Source: Rheinheimera faecalis (lineage in GTDB: Bacteria; Pseudomonadota; Gammaproteobacteria; Enterobacterales; Alteromonadaceae). From it: a stretch of 64,000 nucleotides of DNA. Below, in pieces: positions 10,119-19,674 of the stretch (position 1 is the stretch's first letter; each line of letters opens with the position of its first letter). The stretch spans positions 146,373 through 210,372 of the forward strand of contig NZ_JAJOYT010000006.1 in assembly GCF_021290965.1 (NCBI RefSeq), in the 5' to 3' direction. A model generated the notes under the pieces. The model was not told where the DNA came from, ran no database searches, and was given only the letters and a program-made list of their open reading frames with translations. Made by a program: the position numbers and the translations under genes.

Positions 10119-10856
10119 TTAATTGGAAGGTTTGAAAGTCGCCAGCTGAATATCGAATTGTTCTACTTTATCTTCAGCCTGCCATAACCGCACCAATAAA
10201 TAATCCAGCTCTGGTGCTACCCAGGCCAGAACTTCTTTATCTGCACCAGTGCCAGTGCGTTCAATCCGTATGGTTTTTACTTTACCGTAGGGCAGGGATA
10301 ACCATTCTTCGCCGGCCACTTTGTAACTGTACTTACGCTCATCACCATGGCGATTCAGCACCTGATACACAAATTCAGTTTTACCAGCTTTTAAATCCAA
10401 AGCCAGCTGGTTGTGATAACTCAGGGGATCCAACCATTGTTCATTCCATTGAATTGCTTTAATTTTCTTTGATTTTTCGACCCGTAATTCTTTGCTGTCC
10501 CAGTTCAGATTCAGCTCGTAATAACGGTTTGGGCCTGAACCTGTGCGCTGCATCACATAACGGTTGGGCTGAATACGGCCTTCTTTAATAGTAAAAAAGG
10601 ATTGTTCTGAGCGTTTATCTTCAAAAATCAGCCAGCTGATATCGCTGCTGTAACCCAGTTCATAACCCTGTTCTGTCGTTTTCAGATAACGTTTGGCTTC
10701 ACCGTGTTTTTTGCCTGAGCGCAGCACATTGTAGCTGGCTTCAAAAGCTGAGAATTGAACAGAAGGGGCAGCTGTAGGTTCTTCAGCTGATAAGAGGCTT
10801 GAAAAGAGTAAAAAAAATGACGCACTAAGGCGCCATTTATTCATCATCCTGGTCAT
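10119..10856 (-). CDS. DUF3108-type exported protein
   Basis: About 245 residues. After a short basic start, MNKWRLSASFFLLFSSLLSA forms a signal peptide, so the protein is exported to the periplasm. The rest is beta-rich (FEASYNVLRSGKKHGEAKRYL, YELNLNWDSKELRV, SLPYGKVKTIRIERTGTG) and resembles the DUF3108 family often found downstream of purN. Function is unknown. The start is uncertain: several in-frame ATGs (10868, 10862, 10856, 10847, 10844) overlap the end of purN. That at 10856 has GGA 7 bases before it; that at 10844 overlaps the purN stop. Confidence 0.75.
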   Translation of the reverse strand: MTRMMNKWRLSASFFLLFSSLLSAEEPTAAPSVQFSAFEASYNVLRSGKKHGEAKRYLKTTEQGYELGYSSDISWLIFEDKRSEQSFFTIKEGRIQPNRYVMQRTGSGPNRYYELNLNWDSKELRVEKSKKIKAIQWNEQWLDPLSYHNQLALDLKAGKTEFVYQVLNRHGDERKYSYKVAGEEWLSLPYGKVKTIRIERTGTGADKEVLAWVAPELDYLLVRLWQAEDKVEQFDIQLATFKPSN

Positions 10857-11487
10857 TTGCATATCCATGGTCAGACAATAAAAGGCCATCTAACAATGCC
10901 TTATCTGACTGCTGTTGTAAACGGTTCTGACAAAACCAGCGTACAACCAATGGATAAATACGGTGTTCCTGTTCGTGTACACGCTCTGCGACAGTGTCCG
11001 CGTCATCACCAGGAAAAACCGGCACTTTGGCTTGCAAAATCACAGGCCCGCCGTCCAGTTCCGCTGTCACAAAATGCACTGAACAGCCGTGTTCTGTATC
11101 ACCAGCATCAATAGCGCGTTGATGGGTATTCAGCCCCTGATATTTTGGCAATAACGAAGGATGGATATTCAGTAAACGGCCTTGATAATGCTGCACAAAT
11201 TCAGGCGTTAAAATACGCATAAAACCAGCCAGCACCACCAAATCAGGTTGATGCTGATCGATAGTTGCAATCAAATCCTGATCATAAGCCGCACGGTCGG
11301 CATAGGCTTTGTGATCCAGCACTATAGCGTGTGCGCCGGCTTTTTTAGCCCGCTCCAAACCATAAGCTTTGGCTTTATTCGACAGGACAGCTGTGACTTT
11401 ACCAGCAATAAAACCAGCACTGCAGGCATCTAAAATCGCCTGCAGATTGGAACCACTGCCTGAAATCAATACAACAATAGATTTCAT
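10837..11487 (-). CDS. purN: Phosphoribosylglycinamide formyltransferase
   Basis: Transfers the formyl group of 10-formyl-THF to GAR, the third step of purine synthesis. Motifs are VLISGSGSNLQAI at the N-terminus for phosphate binding, then LLNIHPSLLPKYQGLNTHQRAI with the catalytic Asn and His, and ELDGGPVILQ with the catalytic Asp. 216 residues, normal size. It follows purM by 8 bases, the classic purMN operon, and its end overlaps the start of the DUF3108 gene. Confidence 0.97.
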   Translation of the reverse strand: MKSIVVLISGSGSNLQAILDACSAGFIAGKVTAVLSNKAKAYGLERAKKAGAHAIVLDHKAYADRAAYDQDLIATIDQHQPDLVVLAGFMRILTPEFVQHYQGRLLNIHPSLLPKYQGLNTHQRAIDAGDTEHGCSVHFVTAELDGGPVILQAKVPVFPGDDADTVAERVHEQEHRIYPLVVRWFCQNRLQQQSDKALLDGLLLSDHGYANDQDDE

Positions 11488-11495
11488 CTATGGGT

Positions 11496-12539
11496 TTAGC
11501 CTTGGATCACAACTTGAGGTTCGTTTGCCGCAACCTGATTGATTTCACCTAAATGCCAGGCATTTTCGCCAGCTGCTTTTAACTGGGCTAAAGCAGCATC
11601 GAGGTGAGTTGCAGGAACTACCACAATCATGCCAACACCACAGTTGAAGGTGCGGTACATTTCGTGGCGCTCTACATTACCTTGCTGTTGTAACCAGCTG
11701 AAAATAGCAGGCCACTGCCAGCTGCTTTCTATGATATTTGCCTGAGTATTTTCCGGCAGTACCCGAGGAATATTTTCCCAAAAACCGCCGCCAGTGATAT
11801 GACATAAGGCATGGACCGGCATGGATTTAATTAAAGCCAGCAGGTTTTTTACATAAATACGGGTTGGCTCTAACAGATGATCGGCAATAGTTTTGCCTTC
11901 CAGCATAGTCTGAGGATCCTGACCGCTAACTTCCAGTACTTTACGAATGAGCGAAAAGCCGTTGGAATGAGGACCTGAGGCCGCTAATGCAATGAGTTGA
12001 TCGCCAGCTTTCACTTTGCTGCCATCAATAATTTCAGACTTCTCAACCACACCGACGCTAAAACCTGCGATATCGTAGTCTTCGCCGTGGTACATACCTG
12101 GCATTTCAGCGGTTTCACCACCCACCAGAGCGCAACCTGCCAGCTCACAGCCTTTAGCAATGCCTTCAACTACAGTAGCTGCAGTATTAACGTCCAACTT
12201 GCCTGTGGCGTAGTAATCAAGGAAAAACAGAGGCTCTGCACCTGATACGACAATGTCATTGACACACATAGCCACTAAGTCGATACCTACGCTGTCATGG
12301 CGTTTTAAATCCATAGCCAGACGCAGTTTGGTACCTACACCGTCAGTGCCTGATACGAGTACCGGCTCTTTATAGCCAGCAGGGATTTGACACAAAGCAC
12401 CAAAGCCGCCTAAACCGCCCATCACTTCTTTGCGGGTTGTACGTTTTACCGCACCTTTAATACGGTCAACCAAGGCCTCACCGGCATCAATATCAACACC
12501 AGCGTCTTTGTAACTTAACGACGTTTTTTGCTCGCTCAC
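11496..12539 (-). CDS. purM: Phosphoribosylformylglycinamidine cyclo-ligase
   Basis: ATP-dependent closure of the imidazole ring, giving AIR from FGAM. N-terminal [22 protein letters not shown], then [32 protein letters not shown] and [13 protein letters not shown] are typical PurM segments. The GTG at 12539 is chosen over the upstream TTG because GGGGA lies 5 bases before it and the protein then begins [14 protein letters not shown] like E. coli PurM; this gives 347 residues. First gene of purM-purN-DUF3108. A GGCGGC/GCCGCC inverted repeat at 12581-12607 lies in the promoter region; no clear PurR box was seen. Confidence 0.97.
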   Translation of the reverse strand: MSEQKTSLSYKDAGVDIDAGEALVDRIKGAVKRTTRKEVMGGLGGFGALCQIPAGYKEPVLVSGTDGVGTKLRLAMDLKRHDSVGIDLVAMCVNDIVVSGAEPLFFLDYYATGKLDVNTAATVVEGIAKGCELAGCALVGGETAEMPGMYHGEDYDIAGFSVGVVEKSEIIDGSKVKAGDQLIALAASGPHSNGFSLIRKVLEVSGQDPQTMLEGKTIADHLLEPTRIYVKNLLALIKSMPVHALCHITGGGFWENIPRVLPENTQANIIESSWQWPAIFSWLQQQGNVERHEMYRTFNCGVGMIVVVPATHLDAALAQLKAAGENAWHLGEINQVAANEPQVVIQG

Positions 12540-12670
12540 GGCAATCCCCAATGACTAAAAAGTGAAGGTCCAAAAAAATTGGCGGCATTTTACCTTGTAA
12601 CGCCGCCAGACAAAAGGATTTACTGCTTCGCATTTATGAATGCTTGCTTGCGCCTTGTTACAAAACAGTA

Positions 12671-13078
12671 TTATTGCATCGCATTATTCATGGCCTGAGC
12701 CACATAATTACGTAAGCTGGCACTTGGTGTTTTGGCAATCTGATGATAAACCAAAGAAGCAAAAGGAAACTCCTTGCCGTTGTAACGCACGCAAATGTAA
12801 GGCGCGTCTGGTGTGGACTCATCGTGATACCACTGACCACCTACATGGTGAATAAAAACCTCACCTGTGTAAGCGCCAAAGACATTGGACAAAGTAAACA
12901 ACACCTCATCGGCATGACGTTGTTCCTGCTGGCGTAAAAACAGCTCGCTGAGTATTTCATCCACTTTCGTCAAACTGTCCAGACTAAAATCCAGCAGAAC
13001 CTGATGCTCTTCAGCTGAATACACAACAGCATCCTGTGCAGTGACTTTCATTAATTCGGTTAATTCTTGGTTATTCAT
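12671..13078 (-). CDS. Small protein of unknown function
   Basis: 135 residues, no signal peptide or membrane segment. Early residues look helical and acidic (LLDFSLDSLTKVDEILSELFLRQQ), followed by VFGAYTGEVFIHHVGGQWYHD and a C-terminal helix (SLRNYVAQAMNNAM). The GAYxGEV...GGxW pattern occurs in several uncharacterised families, but I cannot name this one. GGGGA seven bases before the ATG supports the start. It follows the LysR gene by 15 bases and is probably cotranscribed with it. Confidence 0.7.
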   Translation of the reverse strand: MNNQELTELMKVTAQDAVVYSAEEHQVLLDFSLDSLTKVDEILSELFLRQQEQRHADEVLFTLSNVFGAYTGEVFIHHVGGQWYHDESTPDAPYICVRYNGKEFPFASLVYHQIAKTPSASLRNYVAQAMNNAMQ

Positions 13079-13093
13079 ATTATTCCCCGGCTA

Positions 13094-13984
13094 TTAAACT
13101 TTATGTTCGGCTAGCAGCAACTCACGTAATTGACGGCTGCCAGGTCCTAATGTTTCTTCTTTTGGTGTCACTAAGGCCAAAGGTACGGCCCGCGCTGAAC
13201 TTTGTGCAATCTGAAGTTGCGCCAAGGTGCCGCTCTTGATCAGATCGCAGATCAAAAACTCAGGCAGCCAGCAAAAACCAATACCGTTTTTCAGAATATC
13301 TACGGCTTCAAAAAAGTTATTCACAGTCCAGCGTTGTTCGGCGCGCAACCAGCCTACATCTTTAGGTTTGCTGGCGGTATCACGGATCACAATTTGCAAA
13401 TGCTGGCTGAGCTCATTTAAATCCAGCTGTGGCTGCTGTGCTAACAGATGATCTTTTCCTACGACTGGTATCATTTGAATCACGGCCAAAGGTTCACCAA
13501 TATAACCCTTAGGTACACTCGGAGAGGCCGCAATCACTAAATCTGCTTTATGTTCCAGTATCATCTCGGTAGAGCCGGTGATCACTGTATCAATAATCTG
13601 AATGCGGCTGCCACGGGAGATAGGATGAAATTTTGCCAAAGCGCGGTAAAGTATTTGCTTTGGATAGACCAGCTCTACCGCGATGCGAATTTCCGGCTCC
13701 CAGCCTACATTAATATTAGAGGCTAGTAGTTCCAGATCCTCAATTTGTTGGGTTAATAAGCGGGAGCGGCGTAACATCACTTCGCCTGCTGAGGTTAAAA
13801 ATGCTTTGCGGCCTTTGACCTCCAGCAGCTCCACACCCAACTGATATTGCAGTTTTGCCACCGCATGATTTAATGATGACTGACTTTTATTCAGTAAGTC
13901 GGCTGCCTGCGCATAGCCCCCCGCATCAACCACAGCTTGCAGTATGCGCCATTGTTCCATGGTTGATTTAGGGCGGTACGGCAT
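13094..13984 (-). CDS. LysR-family transcriptional regulator
   Basis: 296 residues. Residues 5-65 form the winged helix-turn-helix (FQxVxxxGGYAQAADLLNKSQSSLNHAVAKLQYQLGVELL-type layout), followed by a linker helix and a LysR substrate-binding domain from about residue 90. The ATG at 13984 is preferred to the TTG before it, since AAGGAA lies seven bases upstream. It sits 15 bases behind cmoB, with a small unknown gene after it. Its ligand and targets cannot be deduced; no divergent partner gene is present. Confidence 0.88.
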   Translation of the reverse strand: MPYRPKSTMEQWRILQAVVDAGGYAQAADLLNKSQSSLNHAVAKLQYQLGVELLEVKGRKAFLTSAGEVMLRRSRLLTQQIEDLELLASNINVGWEPEIRIAVELVYPKQILYRALAKFHPISRGSRIQIIDTVITGSTEMILEHKADLVIAASPSVPKGYIGEPLAVIQMIPVVGKDHLLAQQPQLDLNELSQHLQIVIRDTASKPKDVGWLRAEQRWTVNNFFEAVDILKNGIGFCWLPEFLICDLIKSGTLAQLQIAQSSARAVPLALVTPKEETLGPGSRQLRELLLAEHKV

Positions 13985-13999
13985 CAAGATTCCTTTATG

Positions 14000-14965
14000 T
14001 TAAGCCTGAGCTACTATCACTGCACGCAGTGGTGCCGGATAGCCTTCAATGGTTTTACTATGATCAGTTGGGTCAAGAAAATCAATCAGACTTTCGTTTT
14101 CCATCCAGCTGGTTTTACGTTGTTCATCCAGACTGGTCACCGATAAATCCACTACTTTGGCGTCTTTAAAGCCAACCCGCTGTAACCAGAGTAACAAAGC
14201 TGCTGTGCTTGGGATAAACCAGACATTACGCATTTTTGCATAGCGATCAGTAGGCACTAATACGGTTTGCTCATCGCCTTCAATCACCAAAGTTTCCAAC
14301 ACCAGCTCGCCGCCAGGGCGCAGTTGTTGTTTTAATTGAGCTAAAAAGTCGATGGGGGAGCGACGGTGATACAACACGCCCATAGAAAACACTGTATCAA
14401 AAGCTTTTAGCTCCGGCATATCGTCTATGCCGATCGGCAATAAATGCACTGTCGGATCAGGATTAAAATGTTTAATAGCTTCAAACTGGCAATAAAACAG
14501 CTGTGAAGGGTCTATGCCTACAACAAATTCTGCGCCTTCGCCTTTCATGCGCCATAAGTGATAACCGCTGCCACAGCCGACATCCAGCACTGTTCTGTGT
14601 TTAAGCGGGCTGATATGAGGCAGAACTCTGTCCCATTTCCAGTCTGAGCGCCATTCGGTATCTATGTTTAACCCATGTAACGTAAAAGGGCCTTTGCGCC
14701 ATGGCATTAACTGGCGTAACAAGACTTCAAGCCGTTGTTTTTGACCATGGTTTAAGTCTTCAGGCTGGCCAAATTCGACTTTAGTTTTTAATTCGACACA
14801 GCTTTTGGCTGCAACAGGTAAGTGATCCAGTACTTTTTGCCACTGCTTAAAGTCACCATGCAAAGCGTCCTGCTCCCAGCTTTTTAATTGAGCGGGTAGG
14901 GTTTCCAGCCAGTGCATTAGTTTATTGCCTGCTATTTGCTGATAAAAATTCTGAAAACGGCTCAT
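14000..14965 (-). CDS. cmoB: tRNA U34 carboxymethyltransferase CmoB
   Basis: Transfers a carboxymethyl group from carboxy-S-adenosylmethionine to 5-hydroxyuridine-34, giving cmo5U in tRNAs including tRNA-Pro(TGG), which is encoded in this window. The N-terminal CmoB-specific region ends at [20 protein letters not shown]; the methyltransferase fold follows with [15 protein letters not shown] as motif I and [12 protein letters not shown]. 321 residues, the usual length. It overlaps the cmoA stop by 4 bases (ATGA), showing tight coupling to the enzyme that makes its cofactor. Confidence 0.97.
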   Translation of the reverse strand: MSRFQNFYQQIAGNKLMHWLETLPAQLKSWEQDALHGDFKQWQKVLDHLPVAAKSCVELKTKVEFGQPEDLNHGQKQRLEVLLRQLMPWRKGPFTLHGLNIDTEWRSDWKWDRVLPHISPLKHRTVLDVGCGSGYHLWRMKGEGAEFVVGIDPSQLFYCQFEAIKHFNPDPTVHLLPIGIDDMPELKAFDTVFSMGVLYHRRSPIDFLAQLKQQLRPGGELVLETLVIEGDEQTVLVPTDRYAKMRNVWFIPSTAALLLWLQRVGFKDAKVVDLSVTSLDEQRKTSWMENESLIDFLDPTDHSKTIEGYPAPLRAVIVAQA

Positions 14966-15702
14966 CGCTGCGCCTCTGCTTTAATGGCCACCATAGAGCA
15001 GAAGTTAAAGCACTGAAACCATAAACTGATATGTTCAAAACCTGCGGCGGACAGTCGGGCTTTATGTTCGGCCAGGCTGTCAGGGCGCATCACATTTTCA
15101 AGAGCCGTGCGTTTTTGACTGATCTCCAGCTCGCTATAGCCATTAGCGCGTTTGAAGTCATGGTGTAAATCAATCAGCAATTCATGGGTTGTGGCATCTG
15201 TTTCGATAATTTTTTCTGACAATACAAAAATACCACCAGGCTTGAGTGCTTTATAAATACGTTCAATCAGGCGGGCTCTGTCTTCTTTAGCCAAAAACTG
15301 CAACGTGAAATTACTGACCACCACAGCGGCGTTTTCCATAGGAATATCACGGATATCTGCCAGTAATACTGTGGCTGGCACATCAGAGCGAAACGCCTGC
15401 AAGTGGCTGGTGCATCGTTCCACCATAGCGGCACTGTTGTCGACGCCAATCAACTGACAACCTGGTCCTGTGATCTGGCGGCGCATGGCTAAACTGGCGG
15501 CGCCCAAAGAGCAGCCCAAATCGTAATAATTGCTGTTGGCCTGCTGAAAACGGCTGGTCAGTTTACCTATGGTTTGAATGATAGTTTGATAGCCAGGCAC
15601 AGAGCGTTGGATCATGTCCGGAAAGACATCCACCACGGCAGAGTCAAAACAAAAATCCTGAATATGGCCCAGAGGGTCGGCGTAAATATGATCTTTTTGC
15701 AT
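14962..15702 (-). CDS. cmoA: Carboxy-S-adenosyl-L-methionine synthase CmoA
   Basis: Converts SAM and prephenate to carboxy-SAM, the donor used by CmoB. Characteristic stretches are [31 protein letters not shown] (motif I), NFTLQFL and [18 protein letters not shown]. The ATG at 15702 gives 246 residues, in line with E. coli CmoA (247); the longer open frame begins at a TTG and adds 17 unconserved residues. It is read with cmoB and preceded by a DUF72 gene, as around yecE-cmoA in E. coli. Confidence 0.96.
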   Translation of the reverse strand: MQKDHIYADPLGHIQDFCFDSAVVDVFPDMIQRSVPGYQTIIQTIGKLTSRFQQANSNYYDLGCSLGAASLAMRRQITGPGCQLIGVDNSAAMVERCTSHLQAFRSDVPATVLLADIRDIPMENAAVVVSNFTLQFLAKEDRARLIERIYKALKPGGIFVLSEKIIETDATTHELLIDLHHDFKRANGYSELEISQKRTALENVMRPDSLAEHKARLSAAGFEHISLWFQCFNFCSMVAIKAEAQR

Positions 15703-15766
15703 CAGCGGAACAACTTCATACCTGTAATTGGCGGATAGTTTAACGTATTTCAACTTTAAGACGAAA

Positions 15767-16606
15767 TCAAAGCAAGCTCAGTTGCGTCTGATCTTGTGGC
15801 CATGGTGCAAGGATAGGGTGTTCAATACCCAAATCCATCACAAATTGTCGGGCCAATTGGGGCGCAGTTAAATTATCCGGGCTGTGGAAAAAACAAAAAG
15901 GGGTTTTGCCTTCATCCAGCCACTGCCTCACTTTACCCAACCAGGGCTGATAATAATGCTGATTCACGGCCATATCGTCGGTACCGACAAAACGCAACAT
16001 AGGCTGCTTGGTTAAAGCCACGGCGTGCACAGGTAAATAAGGTTTCTTGCGTTGTGCATCCAGCAAAGCCGCAGTAGTGGCAGGCACAGAAAATAACGCC
16101 CTACTGTCAAATATCACCCGTTCTGCATCAAAGTCACGTAATAAACGGTTTAAGGTGATTTCATGCTCTGCTTTGTCAAAAAACACCGGATGACGTACTT
16201 CAACAGCCACAGCAAAGGATGAGCATAAAGTGTTAAGCATCTGTTTCAGCCAGCTTAAATGCTCTGGTGAAAAAAAGGCAGGCAACTGCAAATGCACCAG
16301 GGCGAGTTTGTCAGCAAGTGGTGCTATCAAATCAAGCCAAAGCTGAAGTTCTTGCGTTTGAAACTGCTGGAATTGATGACTTAAACGCTTAGGTACTTTT
16401 AAGGTAAAACGAAAGTTTTCGCTGCTTTGCTCCGCCCAACGTGCCACAGTTTGCGCCGATGGGTCGGCATAAAAACTGGTATTACCCTCTACAGAGTTGA
16501 AATACCGACTATAGTTAGCAAGAAACTCGGAAGGCTCCAGTTTGCTGTTAAATATCAGGTTTTTCCACTGAGGATTAGCCCAGACCGGGCAGCCAAGATA
16601 AAGCAT
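15767..16606 (-). CDS. DUF72 family protein (YecE-like)
   Basis: 279 residues with the DUF72 TIM-barrel layout: [58 protein letters not shown] and [17 protein letters not shown]. The family's biochemical role is not established. It precedes cmoA by 64 bases on the same strand, the same order as yecE and cmoA in E. coli. GGAAA lies before the ATG. No signal peptide, so it is cytoplasmic. Confidence 0.87.
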   Translation of the reverse strand: MLYLGCPVWANPQWKNLIFNSKLEPSEFLANYSRYFNSVEGNTSFYADPSAQTVARWAEQSSENFRFTLKVPKRLSHQFQQFQTQELQLWLDLIAPLADKLALVHLQLPAFFSPEHLSWLKQMLNTLCSSFAVAVEVRHPVFFDKAEHEITLNRLLRDFDAERVIFDSRALFSVPATTAALLDAQRKKPYLPVHAVALTKQPMLRFVGTDDMAVNQHYYQPWLGKVRQWLDEGKTPFCFFHSPDNLTAPQLARQFVMDLGIEHPILAPWPQDQTQLSLL

Positions 16607-16702
16607 CTGCGATTTCCGTTGTCAAAAGTACTGTTATAAATGAGTTGCGTATTATCGCTGTATTCGACATCTTAACCCAAGGTAAAGATCACTGTCCTGA
16701 AC

Positions 16703-19522
16703 ATGATTAAAAAGCTGATTCTGTTGTTTGTATTACTTATAGGCTGTACTGCTCAGGCTCAAAACTCTGTAGCCGTCAGTCCCCTTCCTGCATCGCTTAA
16801 AATAGGCATCTCCAGCGATACCTATCCTTATATGTTCATTGACGAGCAGGGACAGTCCTCCGGCCTGGTCGTGGACTATTGGCGGGAAGTTGCCAGAAAA
16901 GCAGGTGTGGAGGTCGAATTTATTGCGGCAGACTGGGCAGATACGTTAAGCATGCTGGATTCCGGTGCCATCGATTTACATGGTGGCCTTGGCCGTACCG
17001 CTGATCGTGAACAGCAGTATCTGTTAGGCCAGAGCTATCTGGATATCTTCAGCAATGTGTTTGTGCATCGTGATTTAACCGGAGTACATAATTTATCTGA
17101 CTTAAAGCCTCATCTGGTGGGAGTGGTTGAGCGATCAACCCATATTGATAGCCTGACACAGCAACAAGCCGACCTGGTGCTAAAACGCTATTCGTCAGTC
17201 TCGCAGATGTACGACTCGGCATTAAGGGGCGAAATTAAGGCCTTTACCGGACTGGACAGATTACCTCCCCGTTACGCTGACTACTCACAACTGATGGCTA
17301 TGTACCCGGTCTATAAAAAAGTGCCGGTACGGAAAATTGAACTGACTTTTGCTGTCAGGAAGGATCAACCGCTGCTGTTACAGGCCTTAGTAAAAGCTAC
17401 AGCTGAGGTTGAGCTGGCTTTCAGAGATCAGTTGGAACGGCAGTGGCTTAGTGTAGATACCGATCCTGATACCTTATTAATTGGGGTTTCGATCGGAAAT
17501 CAGCCTTATATGCATGTCAGTTCTATTGGGGATGTGCAGGGAATTTTTGTTGATTTATGGCGTTTATGGTCGAAGAAAACCGGCATAGCAGTGAGCTTCG
17601 TGCCTAATCAGTCTGAAGACTCCTTAGCTTATTTACGCAAAGGCCGTATTGACGTACAAATGGCGCAGGTCGAAAACGCCGAAAAGTTTGCAGGTTTAAA
17701 GCCTGCTTATCATTTATATAACATTTATTCCTCGCTGTTCTATGACAGCGCGTCAGACCTGACAGACCCAGCTCAACTGAAAAATGCCACTTTGGGCTTG
17801 TTGCACACAGCCAGCTTCCGTCCGCAGTTACAGCAGCAGTTTCCGGACGCAAAAATCAAAGTTTTTGCTACTGTGGACCAGATGATTGAAGCTGTATTAA
17901 AAAAGCAGCTGACTGGTTTTTTAGCTTCCGATGTCATCACACGGGAGCGTTTGGTGCAAAGCAGTAGTCAGGGTAGTTTTAAATTATTTCCCGGCATTCG
18001 TTATGAATCGGCGGTGTATTCATTGATCCGCACCGGCGAAGATGATTTGTATCAAAATATCCAACAAGGATTTTCTCAAATCAGTCTGGATGAAATGGTC
18101 AGGATTGAAAACCGTTGGCTAAGTAAAGAGGCCGGGGCTTATTTTCAGACCTTCCGTGACAAAGTGCCATTAACTACAGCTGAGCGGCAGTGGTTAAATC
18201 AGCATCAGCAGATCCGTGTTGGCGTCATGAGCGATTGGCGTCCTGTGGAGTTTGTGGATGACAAAGGTGAAGCTCAGGGTATTACCGCGGACGTACTGAA
18301 ATTGTTGAATCAACGATTAGATGTACAGTTTGTTCCGACACCTTACAACGACTGGGATCTGCTGCTGCAAGATTATAAAAGCGGGAAGTTGCAGATGGTG
18401 GCAAATATTTCTGACTTACCAGAGCGACGCAGTTTCAGTTTTTTTAGTCTGGATTACTGGACTTTACAGTGGATTATGATAGGCAAACATGATGCTGAAT
18501 TTGCCGCCAAAGTGGCTCTGATGCCAGCTCAGCGTATTGCCATCATGCGTGAATATCAGTTTGTAAAACAGTTAAAAAAAGATTTTCCGCAGCACCAGGT
18601 GATAGAAGTCGACAGCTTAAACCAGGGTCTGGAAATGGTGGTGGCTGGCAGGGCGGACTTTGTGTTGGATACTGTGGTGGCCTCAGGTATAGCAATGCGT
18701 GACCCACGTTATGTCAATTTGCGTGCTTATTTACCAACAGATTTACCTGTGTATCCCTCTTATTTTGGCGTGCATAAAGATTTGCCGGAATTATTAGTGA
18801 TCCTCAATAAAGGCATCAAAACCATTAACGATACTGACAGGAAAAACCTGCAGGATAAGTGGTTGAATCTGGAGATTAAACAAGGGCTTGATCAGAATAG
18901 AGTTTTTACCCTGGTGCTACAAATCGCAGGTTTGTCTCTGGTTGTGATCATTGGCTTTTTGATCTGGAACTTTTCGTTGCGTCGTGAAGTCAATCTGCGC
19001 CGTAAAGTGGAAGAAAAGATGCGATTTATGGCGGGGCACGATGATTTAACTCAGCTACCAAACCGCAGCTTGCTGATTGAACGTCTGCAAACGGCATTGC
19101 ATCAGCACGCCCGTCATAACGAAATGTTAGCCTTGATGTTTATTGATTTAGACGGTTTTAAGCAGGTGAATGACCAACATGGCCATGATCTGGGCGATGA
19201 AATGCTGGTGAAGTTGTCGGCTTTGTTAAGTCATTGTGTCAGAAAAACCGATACTGTGGCCCGTTTTGGCGGTGACGAGTTTGTTATTTTATTAACAGGG
19301 TTGGTCGACAGAGATGATGCAGCCATAGTGGCTGAAAAGATTTTACTTTATCTGCAAGAACCGCTGATGTTGTCTGCCTGTCAGGCTACAGTTGGAGCCA
19401 GTATAGGTATTGCCATATACCCGCATGATGGTACAGATGCGGCAACTTTATTAAAGTCTGCCGACAAGTTGATGTATCAGGTGAAACAGCAAGGCAAAAG
19501 CCAATATAGGTTCAGTCGCTAG
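16703..19522 (+). CDS. Triple periplasmic binding domain diguanylate cyclase
   Basis: 939 residues. Residues 1-19 form a signal peptide (LILLFVLLIGCTAQA; a lipoprotein is possible via Cys15). Three tandem family-3 solute-binding domains follow, beginning near residues 33, 258 and 503 (IGISSDTYPYMF, IGVSIGNQPYMH, VGVMSDWRPVEF). A membrane helix lies at about 733-758, then a cytoplasmic GGDEF domain with intact FGGDEF at 856-860 and an RKTD inhibitory site five residues before it. It should make cyclic di-GMP in response to small periplasmic ligands. No phosphodiesterase (EAL) domain. It stands between the yecE/cmoAB and aspS blocks, which are close together in E. coli. Confidence 0.9.
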   Translation: MIKKLILLFVLLIGCTAQAQNSVAVSPLPASLKIGISSDTYPYMFIDEQGQSSGLVVDYWREVARKAGVEVEFIAADWADTLSMLDSGAIDLHGGLGRTADREQQYLLGQSYLDIFSNVFVHRDLTGVHNLSDLKPHLVGVVERSTHIDSLTQQQADLVLKRYSSVSQMYDSALRGEIKAFTGLDRLPPRYADYSQLMAMYPVYKKVPVRKIELTFAVRKDQPLLLQALVKATAEVELAFRDQLERQWLSVDTDPDTLLIGVSIGNQPYMHVSSIGDVQGIFVDLWRLWSKKTGIAVSFVPNQSEDSLAYLRKGRIDVQMAQVENAEKFAGLKPAYHLYNIYSSLFYDSASDLTDPAQLKNATLGLLHTASFRPQLQQQFPDAKIKVFATVDQMIEAVLKKQLTGFLASDVITRERLVQSSSQGSFKLFPGIRYESAVYSLIRTGEDDLYQNIQQGFSQISLDEMVRIENRWLSKEAGAYFQTFRDKVPLTTAERQWLNQHQQIRVGVMSDWRPVEFVDDKGEAQGITADVLKLLNQRLDVQFVPTPYNDWDLLLQDYKSGKLQMVANISDLPERRSFSFFSLDYWTLQWIMIGKHDAEFAAKVALMPAQRIAIMREYQFVKQLKKDFPQHQVIEVDSLNQGLEMVVAGRADFVLDTVVASGIAMRDPRYVNLRAYLPTDLPVYPSYFGVHKDLPELLVILNKGIKTINDTDRKNLQDKWLNLEIKQGLDQNRVFTLVLQIAGLSLVVIIGFLIWNFSLRREVNLRRKVEEKMRFMAGHDDLTQLPNRSLLIERLQTALHQHARHNEMLALMFIDLDGFKQVNDQHGHDLGDEMLVKLSALLSHCVRKTDTVARFGGDEFVILLTGLVDRDDAAIVAEKILLYLQEPLMLSACQATVGASIGIAIYPHDGTDAATLLKSADKLMYQVKQQGKSQYRFSR

Positions 19523-19596
19523 TCCTCATTTGGCAAGTAACGCACTGCTCCGGCAAATAAAATTCGACATCGGAACATCAACAGGCTCTAAGGGCA

Positions 19597-19624
19597 GTGA
19601 CATTAATCGTCTTTTCTATATAAT
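19597..19624 (+). promoter_or_regulatory. Sigma-70 promoter of aspS
   Basis: GTGACA (19597-19602), a 16-base spacer, then a perfect TATAAT (19619-19624). The aspS start is 50 bases downstream. Confidence 0.7.
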
Positions 19625-19674
19625 TAGCGCTCATTTTCGCAGGCAGATTACAGTTCGACTGAAAGGATAAGTTA

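Noticed and set aside
12581..12607. GGCGGC/GCCGCC inverted repeat before purM as a PurR operator
   Set aside because: It does not match the PurR consensus (ACGCAAACGTTTGCGT type); noted only as a structure near the promoter.
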